This document shows, one piece after another, positions 1-9,395 of a stretch of 64,000 nt of DNA (its first letter is position 1; each line of letters begins with the position of its first letter). Below the pieces are notes generated by a model. It had not been told where the DNA came from and made no database searches. It saw only the letters and a list, made by a program, of their open reading frames with translations. Position numbers and translations under genes: made by a program. The stretch lies in the NCBI GenBank assembly GCA_022264855.1, contig JABYQU010000039.1:186001-250000 (forward strand), in the 5' to 3' direction. The DNA is from Lenzites betulinus. Lineage: Eukaryota > Basidiomycota > Agaricomycetes > Polyporales > Polyporaceae.

Positions 1-1
1 G

Positions 2-1129
2 CAGGCGGAGGGGTTGTCGCATCCCCTATCGGAATTTGACGTTCCAGCAGGGCTACCGCCACCGTTTGCATCGACATCGCCATCATCGAACGCGTCAGCA
101 GAGCCAGACGGTGCGGAGTCCCCGTCGTCCGCGCCCCCCGCGACCGACCCCAACACTAACATGGTAGTGCCCGTCATCGTCGTCGGGCTGCAATCTGTCG
201 AAATGGGACAAGTACAAGGGCACGCGCAGGGACACGCACCGCATCAGCAACATCACAATCATCCCCACCACCATGAGCCCGAGGACGCACCGCTGCACGA
301 GGCGGACGACTGGGCGTCGGGACGGCTGGACGATAGCAGCTTCCGATCGGGTGGCGCGTCGAGCGTCGACCAGGTGGGCGATGGGACGTCGCGCGGGCGT
401 AGCTGGCAGTCGCGCGCTGCGAATGCTTTGCGGAACCTCAGGCCGGGGCGGCGAACCGCGCAAGGCGGGCAGCAGGCGGCGGAGAGCACGGGCTCGCGGA
501 CGTTCTTGATCTACGTCATCGGAGGTGCGTCGATGTGTGCGATATGTGGTCATGGGCCTATTTTTGCTGATGCCTTTGCGCCTGCAGGTTATTATCCTCC
601 CAACCATCACATGGTCACCGGCCCAGATAACCTCGACTCGTACGAGGCATTGTGGTACGTGCTGTTGTTGCCTTTACGAGGTGTATGCGGCTAATAGGGC
701 ACACTGCAGGGAACTTGCGGAGCTGCTCGGACAAGTCAAGCCGCAGGTCGCGACGAGGGAGGACATCGAGAAGTCGGACCTCGAGACGATCAAGTACACG
801 GAACTTGGCTTGTACGAACGCGAAGGAAGGGTTGCCTCAAATTGTGTCGATCGAGTATGTGCTGCACGTCAAGATCCACTGTTCCTGCGTCACTGACCTT
901 GGTTCTCTAGTGTCTGATCTGCCTGGACGACTACCAGCCTGAAGACGACGTGCGCCTGATGCACTGCCGGCATGCCTTCCACAAGGAATGTGTCGACAAA
1001 TGGATGCAGGTAGGGCGCAACAACTGCCCAGCGTGCCGGACCAAGGTGAGCGTGCCCAGGCGGCTAGACGCGATTACCGTAGCTCATGGTTAACAGGGCG
1101 TTTCCACCGCTGACGAGCTCGTGCCTTGA
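2..1129 (+). CDS. RING-finger protein, probable E3 ubiquitin ligase (5' partial)
   Basis: The gene is open at the left window edge; its start lies outside. I read exons 2-524, 588-654, 710-854, 911-1045 and 1097-1129, all with GT-AG introns of 50-65 bp. The last long exon encodes a C-terminal RING-H2 domain: CLIC, a spacer, then CRHAFHKECVDKWM and CPACR, giving C-x2-C, C-x-H, H-x2-C and C-x2-C zinc ligands. Ten residues follow before the stop. The N-terminal part is low in complexity, with Ser/Pro-rich and His-rich stretches (HQQHHNHPHHHEP) and no clear membrane segment. A C-terminal RING-H2 behind a disordered region is typical of E3 ligases that bring an E2 enzyme to a substrate; the substrate cannot be read from the sequence. 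The RING call is firm and the ligase role is inferred from the family. Confidence 0.85.
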
Positions 1130-2712
1130 AGACTTCATACTCCCGCCCCTTGCTTCTCATCCCTCACACGGACGATATCCCATTGTCAAGCCACTGACCT
1201 CCCACCCGCTCCCCCTCTCATTTATCGATCTCCTGCTGTTATCGCATCGTTGTCCCCGTTCCTTCCCACCCTCCATGTGTAGCATTCACGCCCGCTTTCC
1301 CCGTGCATCCTTCGGTCGCCGCTTTCCGCCTGGTCCTACGTACTTCCGGAAAAGCTATTGTCTCGCCAGATGCTGTGTACATTATCTTAGGATAGAGATA
1401 TACATAGGTCTTCTCCTGCTGTACTTGTGGGGAGTCCCGGAAAGGTTTCTGAGCAAGCGGATGCAACCGTGTATGTGGACGGTCACGAAGAAGCCGCCCG
1501 CTGGCGCGCAAGGCTGCGAGCGTCGACGGAGGTCACGCAGGTCGTTGCTTCATCCATAATAACAAGCAACATTCTGATTCTGGGAGGCGATCCCCCTGTT
1601 TGCAAAATCCCCGCGAGCTTTGAGTTGTTGTATTCTGTAAAAAGCACAGAATGTCGAGTCCGTTATGAGCTCAGTCGGCTGTCGCACTGTACAATATCTA
1701 ATGCAAGTATCATTGGGGCGTTATAGACGTCTCCACGTGCCAGCCAGGCGCCGCGTCAGCGGGTGTAACTGTAAGCGCCCTCTGTAAATGCTAATCAAAC
1801 ATACTCACTTACCACGATAACCACGGCGTTCGGAAGGGGAATTGTACTCACTGGATATATTCTAGGAGCCTCTTGGAGGTGCGCGGTTTATGCGCTCAAT
1901 AGGCTCGAGAGTGTAAGGCAGATAGATGTTCCTACTGAGTGCGAGCCTGTGCGATCTCAACTTCGTTCAACGCCCTACTACTCGGCAAGGTCGTCCTAGT
2001 CAGTGTCGCGTCTTCGTTTCTGCAAGGTAGTAATTGACCACTCGACTACAGACAATCCTCCAGCGACTTAATGGACCACTCCAGACGGAGTGTTGGGCCC
2101 GGGGTCTACCGCCATCAGCGTCGTAAGTATGGAAATCGGCCGTACCGCGATGTGAGAAGGACAGACAGACGGTGCATAGAGATGACGTTGTAAAGCGCCC
2201 AAGAAGCTCGAGAAGGAGAGAGGGGGCGCGGGTCTGAAGATAGGACAGAAGAGCAGGGGAAATTGAGGGCGACAACGCCAACAAGAAGGACGACAAAAAC
2301 GGCCTAATATCGGCTCGTCGCGACCACCTGCTGTCTCTATTGTTGCGCACAGTGCATTTGTGAGTACGAGTCGCAGATGTGGCCCGACATTACTTAAATC
2401 GCATGCATCACTACAAGTTTTTTGTCTTGCAGGGATAGCGCCCATATCGCTCTCACGTCGTGATAGTCCTTCGCAGTGCGTTATCGTTCGGTTCTGCTGC
2501 TTTCTCATGACCATAGAATTTGTGGGACCCCGTCCCCATGACACAGAAGATAATAACTCCTCTCAGCTTTAACAGGGCGGCGGATATACGCACTCCGTTG
2601 ACTCTTTCCCCGACCGCTCCTAAACCACACTCCCTTAGAAACTCGTAACTCTTTTAGCAGCATGGTGCGAAACGCTGGCGACAATCCGGCAAGTTGAACT
2701 TGGTCATAGTGA
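1130..2712. other. Intergenic stretch without a supported gene
   Basis: About 1.6 kb between the RING gene and FunK1 copy A. Only short overlapping open frames on both strands are seen, with no recognisable motif or convincing splice pattern. An in-frame TGA at 2710-2712 closes the frame upstream of FunK1 A. Confidence 0.5.
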
Positions 2713-5458
2713 GGATGTCGTGTTAGTCTGACGCCTAAATCCGTGCAGCGCGTTCGATCACCGGGGCAGGGACCTTGGAATGCGCTAGTGTCCATCACCG
2801 AGAACAGTACAGAGACCTTCGGTTTCGGGCCAAAGGATGCACAGTCACGCTATGCTCGACTGGGTTTAGAGGCTATGGCAACCACCTTAGGTCCTATGCC
2901 AGTGGAGGATTTCCTGGACACTTTTCTTTCCTGTCCCGATCTTCAAGAGGATACGATGCCTTCATTCGCAGACGCATTCGCTCTCATGGCAGGTGCGGAA
3001 ACAGAGACAGCCCTATATCTACCCTTGGTGAGTGACCCTGTCCACTGAGTAGAGACGTCTTCTGATAATATAGTAAATAGATCACCGCCCTGAATGAGGA
3101 CTTAAATCCAAAGTCTGGATCGCCTCACGGGGCCCGCTGTCCTGGCTTCACTTTCGTGCAGACTGCCAACAGACCAGACAAAAGTGACGGCAATATTGGG
3201 TCTGTAAAACCCGACATCTGTTGCTACGCAAATGACCACCTAAGACAGGCAGTGGGCACCGACGGCAAATTTAATTTTGACGACGAGACGGACATGGGGT
3301 TTGCTGCAATCTTCATCGAAGTGAAGGCAACTGCTGCAAACGACTTCTTCGACGACATTCCTATCGAGGACGCGTTGGATGCTGATCGCGAGAAGTGGGC
3401 TTTCATTCTTGGAGAAAAAAATCAAGGTGTCCTATCGTCGACCAGGGACACTGCAATACGCGCATTCGGCCAGAGCGCTGCATACGCTGTGAAGATCTGC
3501 GAGCGACAGTACCGCGTTTGCTGCTATTCTCTCACACTCTCGGGCACGTACGTACGGCTTATACGTTGGGATCGCGCTGGCGCAATCGTCACAGAAAGGT
3601 TCTGTATCCTTGCGGAGCCCGAGCTGCTATGTCGTTTCTTCTGGCGGTTTGCGCATGTATCCACCGCTGCACGAGGATACGATCTCACTGTCAATGCCGT
3701 GACGGGCGTGCAGGAGAAACTCTTCTTGGCGACGGTCAAAGCACACATCAAGATGCAGCTGTCCAGCCCCACCCCCGAAGAGATAAACACCGCTTTGAAC
3801 ACCCACTACATGCCAAACTTCGTAACCTCAATCCGTCACAAATTCCCGTTGCCTGACAGTCCTTCGGAGGGGCATCCCGCACTTCTCGTCTCTCGCCCCA
3901 TGTGCTCACCTATCTCGATGGTCGGTCGGTCGACACGGGCCTACTGGGCAGTCCCTGCCAACGGTACCTTGGAAGGCGGTGCCAACCGTGGCCAAGTCTT
4001 TGTGCTGAAGGACACCTGGCGTATCGCAGGCCCCGGCGACCAGGCTCCCGAACTAGAAGGCGATATTCTAATGTCCTTGAAGCAGCAGAAAGTGCCGAAC
4101 ATCATTCCCGTTCAGGCCCACGGGGACGTTCCCATTGTAAATACCCTCGAGGGGGAGCCTGAATTAGATGCACTCGGAGGTAAGCTCTTGCTAGTCCGTG
4201 ATCAAGCCCTTCATGCATTTTGACGCCACTGTTGGGAGAAGCCCAAGTGCTGCAGGTCACCCTTACCGACCAATTCATCGATCAATGGTGGGTATGTGGG
4301 CGACGGGATGTTTTGCGTCAGAAAATCATCAAGCGCGTACACTACCGACTGCTCTTAGGCTTCGCAGGATTCAACCTGTTACATATGGCAGGTACCGCGG
4401 AGCTGCTTAGTGCTACGTATGATGCATTCCAAGGTCAGTTCTTCTACTATCCTACAACTGAGCGGCCGTCGTTAACGCCTGGGTAGCATCTAAATATGCA
4501 TACGAGGTTGCCAACCGTTTGCATCGCGACGTAACGCCAGCGAATATCATCCTATACCACGACCCCTTGGATGAACGGCGTTCGAACAAATTGCGTCAGG
4601 GCTACCTTATCGATTGGGACCAATCCTTAGACTGCGCAAAACCTCGTGATGGTGTGCTTGAGCATCTCCCTTCGGTACGTTCATTGATTTGCTCTTTAGG
4701 CTCCCTGAGGGTGACGATCTTATAACTTTCAGCTTTCATGGCAATTTGTATCCGAGAGGATATCAGCCGGGCAAACCGGCAGCCACCAGCTCATAGACGA
4801 CATGGAGTCCTACCTATACGTAGTCCTTTATTGCGGGCTCGTCCGGCTACCGCACTCCCTAAACTTCGTGGAAACCAAGGCGACCATCGACGAGATGCTA
4901 GACAAACGCCGTTTGGTCGATGATCAGAGCAAACTAATAGGAGGGACAGGGAAACTCAGTAACATGCGCCGCAGGCTATTTACGGGTGTGATCATATGGG
5001 AAGCACCCGCCATGCAGACCTGGATCGACACCATGTGCGATTACTTGAGCCCCATGCGAGACGCACCACCCGACCGTATACACAAATGGACAGCTCCAGA
5101 CCTGGATCAATTTTGGTCGACTTTGTTGAACTTCCGTGTTTACGGCTGTGCCGGACCGGGAGTTGCCGTGTGTGGCCGTGCGTCTACAATACGCCGGCAT
5201 GGACATTCTTACTTACCTGTTATGGACATTGTACTATACACGGCATCTCATCATCTTTACTGATGATTCTGGTGCGTTCTACGCTGCTCCGGTACATTCC
5301 AGATCCCTATGGAAGTCTCTAGAATATGGCATCATTCTTGCGCGATATGTCGTCGTAGTCTTGCTCATTGTCTTACTCATCGCATAGGCTACTTACTCAG
5401 CGTCCTCTGGACGTCACATGCTTCTCTTTTATGCTTACTCATCGCAGTCCTCCAGTAG

Positions 5459-5465
5459 TATATAA
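5459..5465 (+). promoter_or_regulatory. TATA box inside the solo LTR
   Basis: TATATAA about 335 bp into the LTR, followed within 25-50 bp by the hairpin repeat. Likely the retrotransposon's own Pol II promoter. Confidence 0.5.
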
Positions 5466-5488
5466 GGAGGACATTCTCTGCCATAGCT

Positions 5489-5656
5489 CTTCAGTCTTTC
5501 GCTCACAGACTGAAGAGTAAGTCCCACTACTTCTATGCCTACATATGTGTTACTTACCAGTACTTGTAGCTCCTCTTTGTGCGGCTCACAGGTACTGTCA
5601 ATATGATTATAGTCTTTCGCTCACAGACTGAAGACTCCTCTTTGTGCGGCTCACAG
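5489..5656 (+). repeat. Paired short repeats with a perfect 9-bp hairpin in the LTR
   Basis: A 27-nt hairpin (5489-5515) has stem CTTCAGTCT/AGACTGAAG and a 9-nt loop. Its inner 23 nt recur exactly at 5611-5633. A second 22-nt word starting CTCCTCTTTG occurs at 5570-5591 and 5635-5656. The repeats lie just downstream of the TATA box. Confidence 0.75.
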
Positions 5657-5720
5657 CCTTCCAGGTTCAGAGTTCTTCAGACTTTTCTACGCTCGACCTG
5701 TTTCAAGTCGTTGCCCAGCC

Positions 5721-5729
5721 GGGACAGGG
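5721..5729 (+). repeat. 9-bp target site duplication, left copy
   Basis: GGGACAGGG, repeated exactly at 8328-8336. The two copies flank the 2.6-kb MULE-like element, and joining them restores the FunK1 A frame (CGG GAC AGG GTG AAC). Confidence 0.75.
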
Positions 5730-6106
5730 CACCGCAGGCAGGGCCCCCAAGTATCTCTTAGATAGGTTGATCGCTCGTGGGAAAGTCATCTGAGAGATAC
5801 TCTCCCACCTAGCGCTTCCAGCCCTGTCATCCCAATTGGGACACAAAGTTTCAAGCCTCCCGCCTCTTAATTTCAGTCATTTCCCCAGTGCTCCCCGGGT
5901 GCAGAATACTCACGTAAGAGGCATCCCAAGCTGCACAAATGTCTATATTAGTGCCCAATATATAGTAAGCAATTTACAAGACAGCCAAAACAGCCCTATA
6001 CACGGGTGAAGCTCTGTAAACGGACACCTTTTGCCCTATAACACTCTGCAAACGTTGTTCAAAAGCTTCCGACAAGTGTGCAATTGGACAATCTACGAAA
6101 ACTTTG

Positions 6107-6216
6107 TCCGAACGTTCAAGCAAACGTTTGAATAAACGTCCGAAGAAATGTCAGTCGAAATGTCCAGACGAACGTCCGAATAAACGTTCAAGCAAACGTT
6201 TGCACGAACGTTTGCG
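6107..6216 (+). repeat. Array of AACGT-core repeats at the outer edge of the left arm
   Basis: About nine copies of an 11-13 bp unit of the form CRAACGTYYRA follow each other, for example AACGTTCAAG, AACGTTTGAA and AACGTCCGAA, with two AATGTC variants. Such arrays near transposon ends often bind transposase; that role is inferred here. Confidence 0.75.
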
Positions 6217-6996
6217 GGCGCTCCCTGCCGTCGGGAATGCCGCCGCGCACAGCGTTCGGGATACCCTGTACGCTGTCGCGGGCGGCGCCGACGCCTAGCG
6301 CCCGCGCGCCCTCCCGTACTTGCCGTCCGTATATGGCAACTGGCACCTCCATCTCGCGACCTCCCCTCACCGGCACGGCTCTGGCTCCGCCGTTTTACCT
6401 TCGATTACATTGTTTCTTTTTTTGTCTGGTAAGCATTATGTACCGCTACATACCGCAGGCGTTCCGAAAGATTTTCGTGTAATAGCGCCGCCGGTACAGG
6501 CAATATAACAGAGCTACAGACATCTGGAGTACAAAGTAACATACAGGTCTGGCAGAATGTGCATTTGAAATGTACACACACTGCTACAATGTGATGCAAA
6601 GCTATAGTAATCAGAAGAACCATTTTGCGCAAGCTTACGACCAACATACACAAAGATATAGCTCAATCATTCCAGCTATAACATACCTTGAAGGCTGATC
6701 GTGCACCGGCTGCCCCTGGTGGGCGCGTTGCAAACAAACTGCATATATCGCTTCTATGTAGTGTTGGGGAGATTAAAAAGTTTATTTCAGGCTCCCGCCG
6801 TCGCATTCAGCGGTGGACAGTTGATATGTTTTGGGAGGTATGTTTTGAACAGTAATTCGCACATAACATGCGTATATCATGGTCGACGCTGCTCAAACAA
6901 ACATCGTTCAATAGGGCTCATCAATACGCACAAAACGCGCCATTTCGCGTGGTTCTACATCACAAATCAGTTATGATAGACTCAAAATACCTTCAA
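6111..6996 (+). repeat. Left arm of 886-bp palindrome
   Basis: Reverse-complement identical, as far as I can read, to 7061-7946; the mirror axis is 7028.5. Every translated segment compared in the two arms is identical. The identity stops at 6110/7947, where base mismatches begin. The 64-bp spacer 6997-7060 is not palindromic. Confidence 0.9.
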
Positions 6997-7060
6997 AGTG
7001 GCCAGTTTGTGCAGAAGTTGAGCTACAATTCGACGCCTTGAGATGCCATCCTCTTGCAAA

Positions 7061-7946
7061 TTGAAGGTATTTTGAGTCTATCATAACTGATTTGTGATGT
7101 AGAACCACGCGAAATGGCGCGTTTTGTGCGTATTGATGAGCCCTATTGAACGATGTTTGTTTGAGCAGCGTCGACCATGATATACGCATGTTATGTGCGA
7201 ATTACTGTTCAAAACATACCTCCCAAAACATATCAACTGTCCACCGCTGAATGCGACGGCGGGAGCCTGAAATAAACTTTTTAATCTCCCCAACACTACA
7301 TAGAAGCGATATATGCAGTTTGTTTGCAACGCGCCCACCAGGGGCAGCCGGTGCACGATCAGCCTTCAAGGTATGTTATAGCTGGAATGATTGAGCTATA
7401 TCTTTGTGTATGTTGGTCGTAAGCTTGCGCAAAATGGTTCTTCTGATTACTATAGCTTTGCATCACATTGTAGCAGTGTGTGTACATTTCAAATGCACAT
7501 TCTGCCAGACCTGTATGTTACTTTGTACTCCAGATGTCTGTAGCTCTGTTATATTGCCTGTACCGGCGGCGCTATTACACGAAAATCTTTCGGAACGCCT
7601 GCGGTATGTAGCGGTACATAATGCTTACCAGACAAAAAAAGAAACAATGTAATCGAAGGTAAAACGGCGGAGCCAGAGCCGTGCCGGTGAGGGGAGGTCG
7701 CGAGATGGAGGTGCCAGTTGCCATATACGGACGGCAAGTACGGGAGGGCGCGCGGGCGCTAGGCGTCGGCGCCGCCCGCGACAGCGTACAGGGTATCCCG
7801 AACGCTGTGCGCGGCGGCATTCCCGACGGCAGGGAGCGCCCGCAAACGTTCGTGCAAACGTTTGCTTGAACGTTTATTCGGACGTTCGTCTGGACATTTC
7901 GACTGACATTTCTTCGGACGTTTATTCAAACGTTTGCTTGAACGTT
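7061..7946 (-). repeat. Right arm of 886-bp palindrome
   Basis: Mirror copy of 6111-6996. Transcription through both arms would give an RNA with a very long perfect hairpin. The arms hold a GC-rich core (about 6210-6330, mirrored at 7727-7847) and AT-richer sequence toward the loop. Confidence 0.9.
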
Positions 7947-7948
7947 TC
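7841..7948 (-). repeat. Array of AACGT-core repeats at the outer edge of the right arm
   Basis: Mirror of the array at 6107-6216. Both arrays sit exactly where arm identity ends. Confidence 0.75.
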
Positions 7949-8327
7949 GATGTACATCCCATTAGAAATTGTCGCTAAACGTGTCATAAATGAATTATCG
8001 AAAGTGTACTCGAATGTTGGCAGTATGATACATGGTCATAAACCGCCTTCTGGTGCGGTTCAGCTGCAAATAAAATGCATTTTGTATGGCTGTAGACTGA
8101 ATCACACCTCCTGGGTACTATTACAGGGACTTGGGCCCACCAGAATTTGAATATCCTGCAGCTGGGGAGCGGGGGGAACAATTAGAATTCATGCATTGAA
8201 AGGGGGGAATATCATATCCCGATTGGGATGACAGGGCTTCAAACGCTCGGCGGAAGGGTATCTGTCAGATGACTTTCCCATGAGCAATCAACTAGTCTAA
8301 GAGATACATGGTGCCCATGCCTTAGGT

Positions 8328-8336
8328 GGGACAGGG
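8328..8336 (+). repeat. 9-bp target site duplication, right copy
   Basis: GGGACAGGG, second copy of 5721-5729. The kinase frame resumes within it. Confidence 0.75.
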
Positions 8337-8822
8337 TGAACCTCATCGCCAAAAACCTGCAGTACTTCGGACAAAGCGCGCCTCACAGCGTAGTCGGTAT
8401 CCCGAGCACCGCCACGATGAGTGCCGGGAGCAAGAGACGATGGGAACCCGAACCCCTCGAAGAGCCTCCGTCGGCACCAAAACGGCAGCGCGTCGAGCCG
8501 CAATACGACGCCGGCACTTCCTACGTCACAACTTCCCCTCCCTCCGAATTAGGCACAATGGATATGGAGCTGCGTGACGACGACTCGCCGGCCCCAGGTA
8601 CGTGATCGTTACAATAAGATACTGAGTGGGGAAGGCATACGCAATATTGGTCTAACTCGCAATGTTTGTTACTAGCCGCATCTTCCTCACTATTGCAGCG
8701 GCCAGCAGCGCCTGTTGACAGAAACTCTAGAAGCCACGCCAAGCATGATCGTGCGGGGAGGCGTGCACAAAAGAAGCGCACGCCAAAAAAAAAGGCCAAA
8801 GCAAAAAGCACGGCACACCCAG

Positions 8823-9217
8823 GTAACCTGCTCTCACCGAAAGGTGATCCGTTGTCCGCGCTGTGGGTACTCATGATTGGCACTCGAGCACCGGTACTCT
8901 AATGACTAACAGGGTTGTTGTGCGCGTGTTTCTAGTAACATATGCAAGCGCGAGTACCAAAAGCTGCATCCACAAGCTACTCTTCCAGAATTCGAAAGAT
9001 ATCACAAGAAACTCCTTGAGCATCAGCTAAGTGCAAGTGAACTTCACGAAGATCCAAGCTCGTATAACTAGGTTAACCTTTCGATGTCTAGGTATTCGCA
9101 CAGATGAGCGTGGCTGCTAAACAGAAGCGGCAGAACGAGTACAGAAAAGGGAGGCGTGTGGGAATCACACTTTACAAGGCTGCAGCTGAAGATAGAAGGG
9201 ATTTGGAAGAACCATAG
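8823..9217 (+). CDS. HMG-box-like coding remnant downstream of FunK1 A
   Basis: The frame after the basic FunK1 tail can be read on through 8865, spliced (about 8865-8912) and continued to near 9035. It gives a stretch with PKGDPLSA, REYQKLHPQATLPEFERY and HQLSASELHE. A further open segment at 9092-9217 reads VFAQMSVAAKQKRQNEYRKG and ends at a TAG. In order, these resemble the three helices of an HMG box (PKxPLSA, EYxxxHPxAT, FxxMAxxxKxRYxxE). I could not find an intron joining 9035 to 9092 in frame, so this may be broken. Whether it belongs to FunK1 A as an extended tail or is a separate damaged gene is open. Confidence 0.35.
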
Positions 9218-9395
9218 CGTCTTACTGTACAGCTACTACAATGGCATATTGATGCATGGGCAAGGCGAGCACCACAAGACCGTAGATATATCAGTGGTAC
9301 AATAAGCGTAACATTGATAACCCGGCCAGGCGTCCGACCTAAACGAAGCATTTCGAGAGGTACCGAAAGGATTTGATACACGACGACTGAGACAT

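Larger units (their letters stand above)
5124..5679 (+). mobile_element. Solo LTR of a retrotransposon inserted in FunK1 copy A
   Basis: A 556-bp segment starting TGTTGAAC and ending GTTCTTCA, so the ends are TG...CA and nearly inverted repeats. It is flanked by the 5-bp direct repeat GACTT (5119-5123 and 5680-5684), as LTR retrotransposon integration leaves. It carries a TATATAA box at 5459-5465 followed by short repeats and a hairpin, a layout expected of an LTR promoter and RNA start. No internal region, primer-binding site or polyprotein lies next to it, so it is a solo LTR left by LTR-LTR recombination. Removing it with one GACTT restores the kinase frame (FWSTFLRS, compare YWSTFLRT in copy C). 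Superfamily cannot be decided; orientation is inferred from the TATA box. Confidence 0.85.
5730..8327. mobile_element. MULE-like non-autonomous DNA transposon with a giant internal palindrome
   Basis: A 2598-bp element bounded by 9-bp direct repeats (5721-5729, 8328-8336). Its ends are diverged terminal inverted repeats: the first 30 bases at 5731 align without gaps to the reverse complement ending at 8327, and similarity continues in patches for about 200 bp (for example a GGGAAAGTCATCTGA block near 5779 and 8266, and GCCCTGTCATCCCAAT near 5820 and 8235). Long TIRs plus a 9-bp duplication fit Mutator-like elements. No transposase is encoded: open frames are below 95 codons and unrecognisable. 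Inside lies a near-perfect inverted duplication (6111-6996 and 7061-7946). The unequal divergence of outer TIRs and inner arms suggests that the arms arose, or were homogenised, recently. Confidence 0.7.
2743..8822 (+). pseudogene. FunK1 fungal-type protein kinase, copy A, split by two transposons
   Basis: FunK1 (Pkinase_fungal family) gene with the same exon plan as its five relatives here: exon 1 ending 3027, then 3081-4179, 4239-4433, 4487-4674 and 4733 onward. The kinase signatures are present: FVLKDTW (candidate ATP-site Lys), HRDVTPANI (catalytic loop) and YLIDWD (metal site). The last exon is cut at 5123 by a solo LTR, reappears at 5680-5729 (reading ...RSTCFKSLPSRDR), is cut again by a MULE-like element, and continues from 8328 as a basic Pro/Arg-rich tail. 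The tail holds APKRQR, matching APKRHR of copy C; a possible intron runs 8598-8675. Without the insertions and one copy of each target duplication the frame is continuous. No ATG is found at the 5' end: the frame is open back to a TGA at 2710, so the start may be lost or lie in an unseen exon. The uninterrupted exons have no stop, which suggests recent inactivation. Confidence 0.85.

Noticed and set aside
6107..6216. Repeat array considered as a CRISPR or satellite
   Set aside because: Units are degenerate, contiguous and only 11-13 bp, in a eukaryotic transposon.
6405..7652. Open frames of 80-91 codons in both palindrome arms
   Set aside because: They are mirror copies of each other, without known domains or splice signals; kept as part of the transposon.
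5730..8327. hAT element
   Set aside because: An 8-bp duplication could be drawn, but the exact shared word is 9 bp and the TIRs are long, which fits MULEs better. Not fully excluded.
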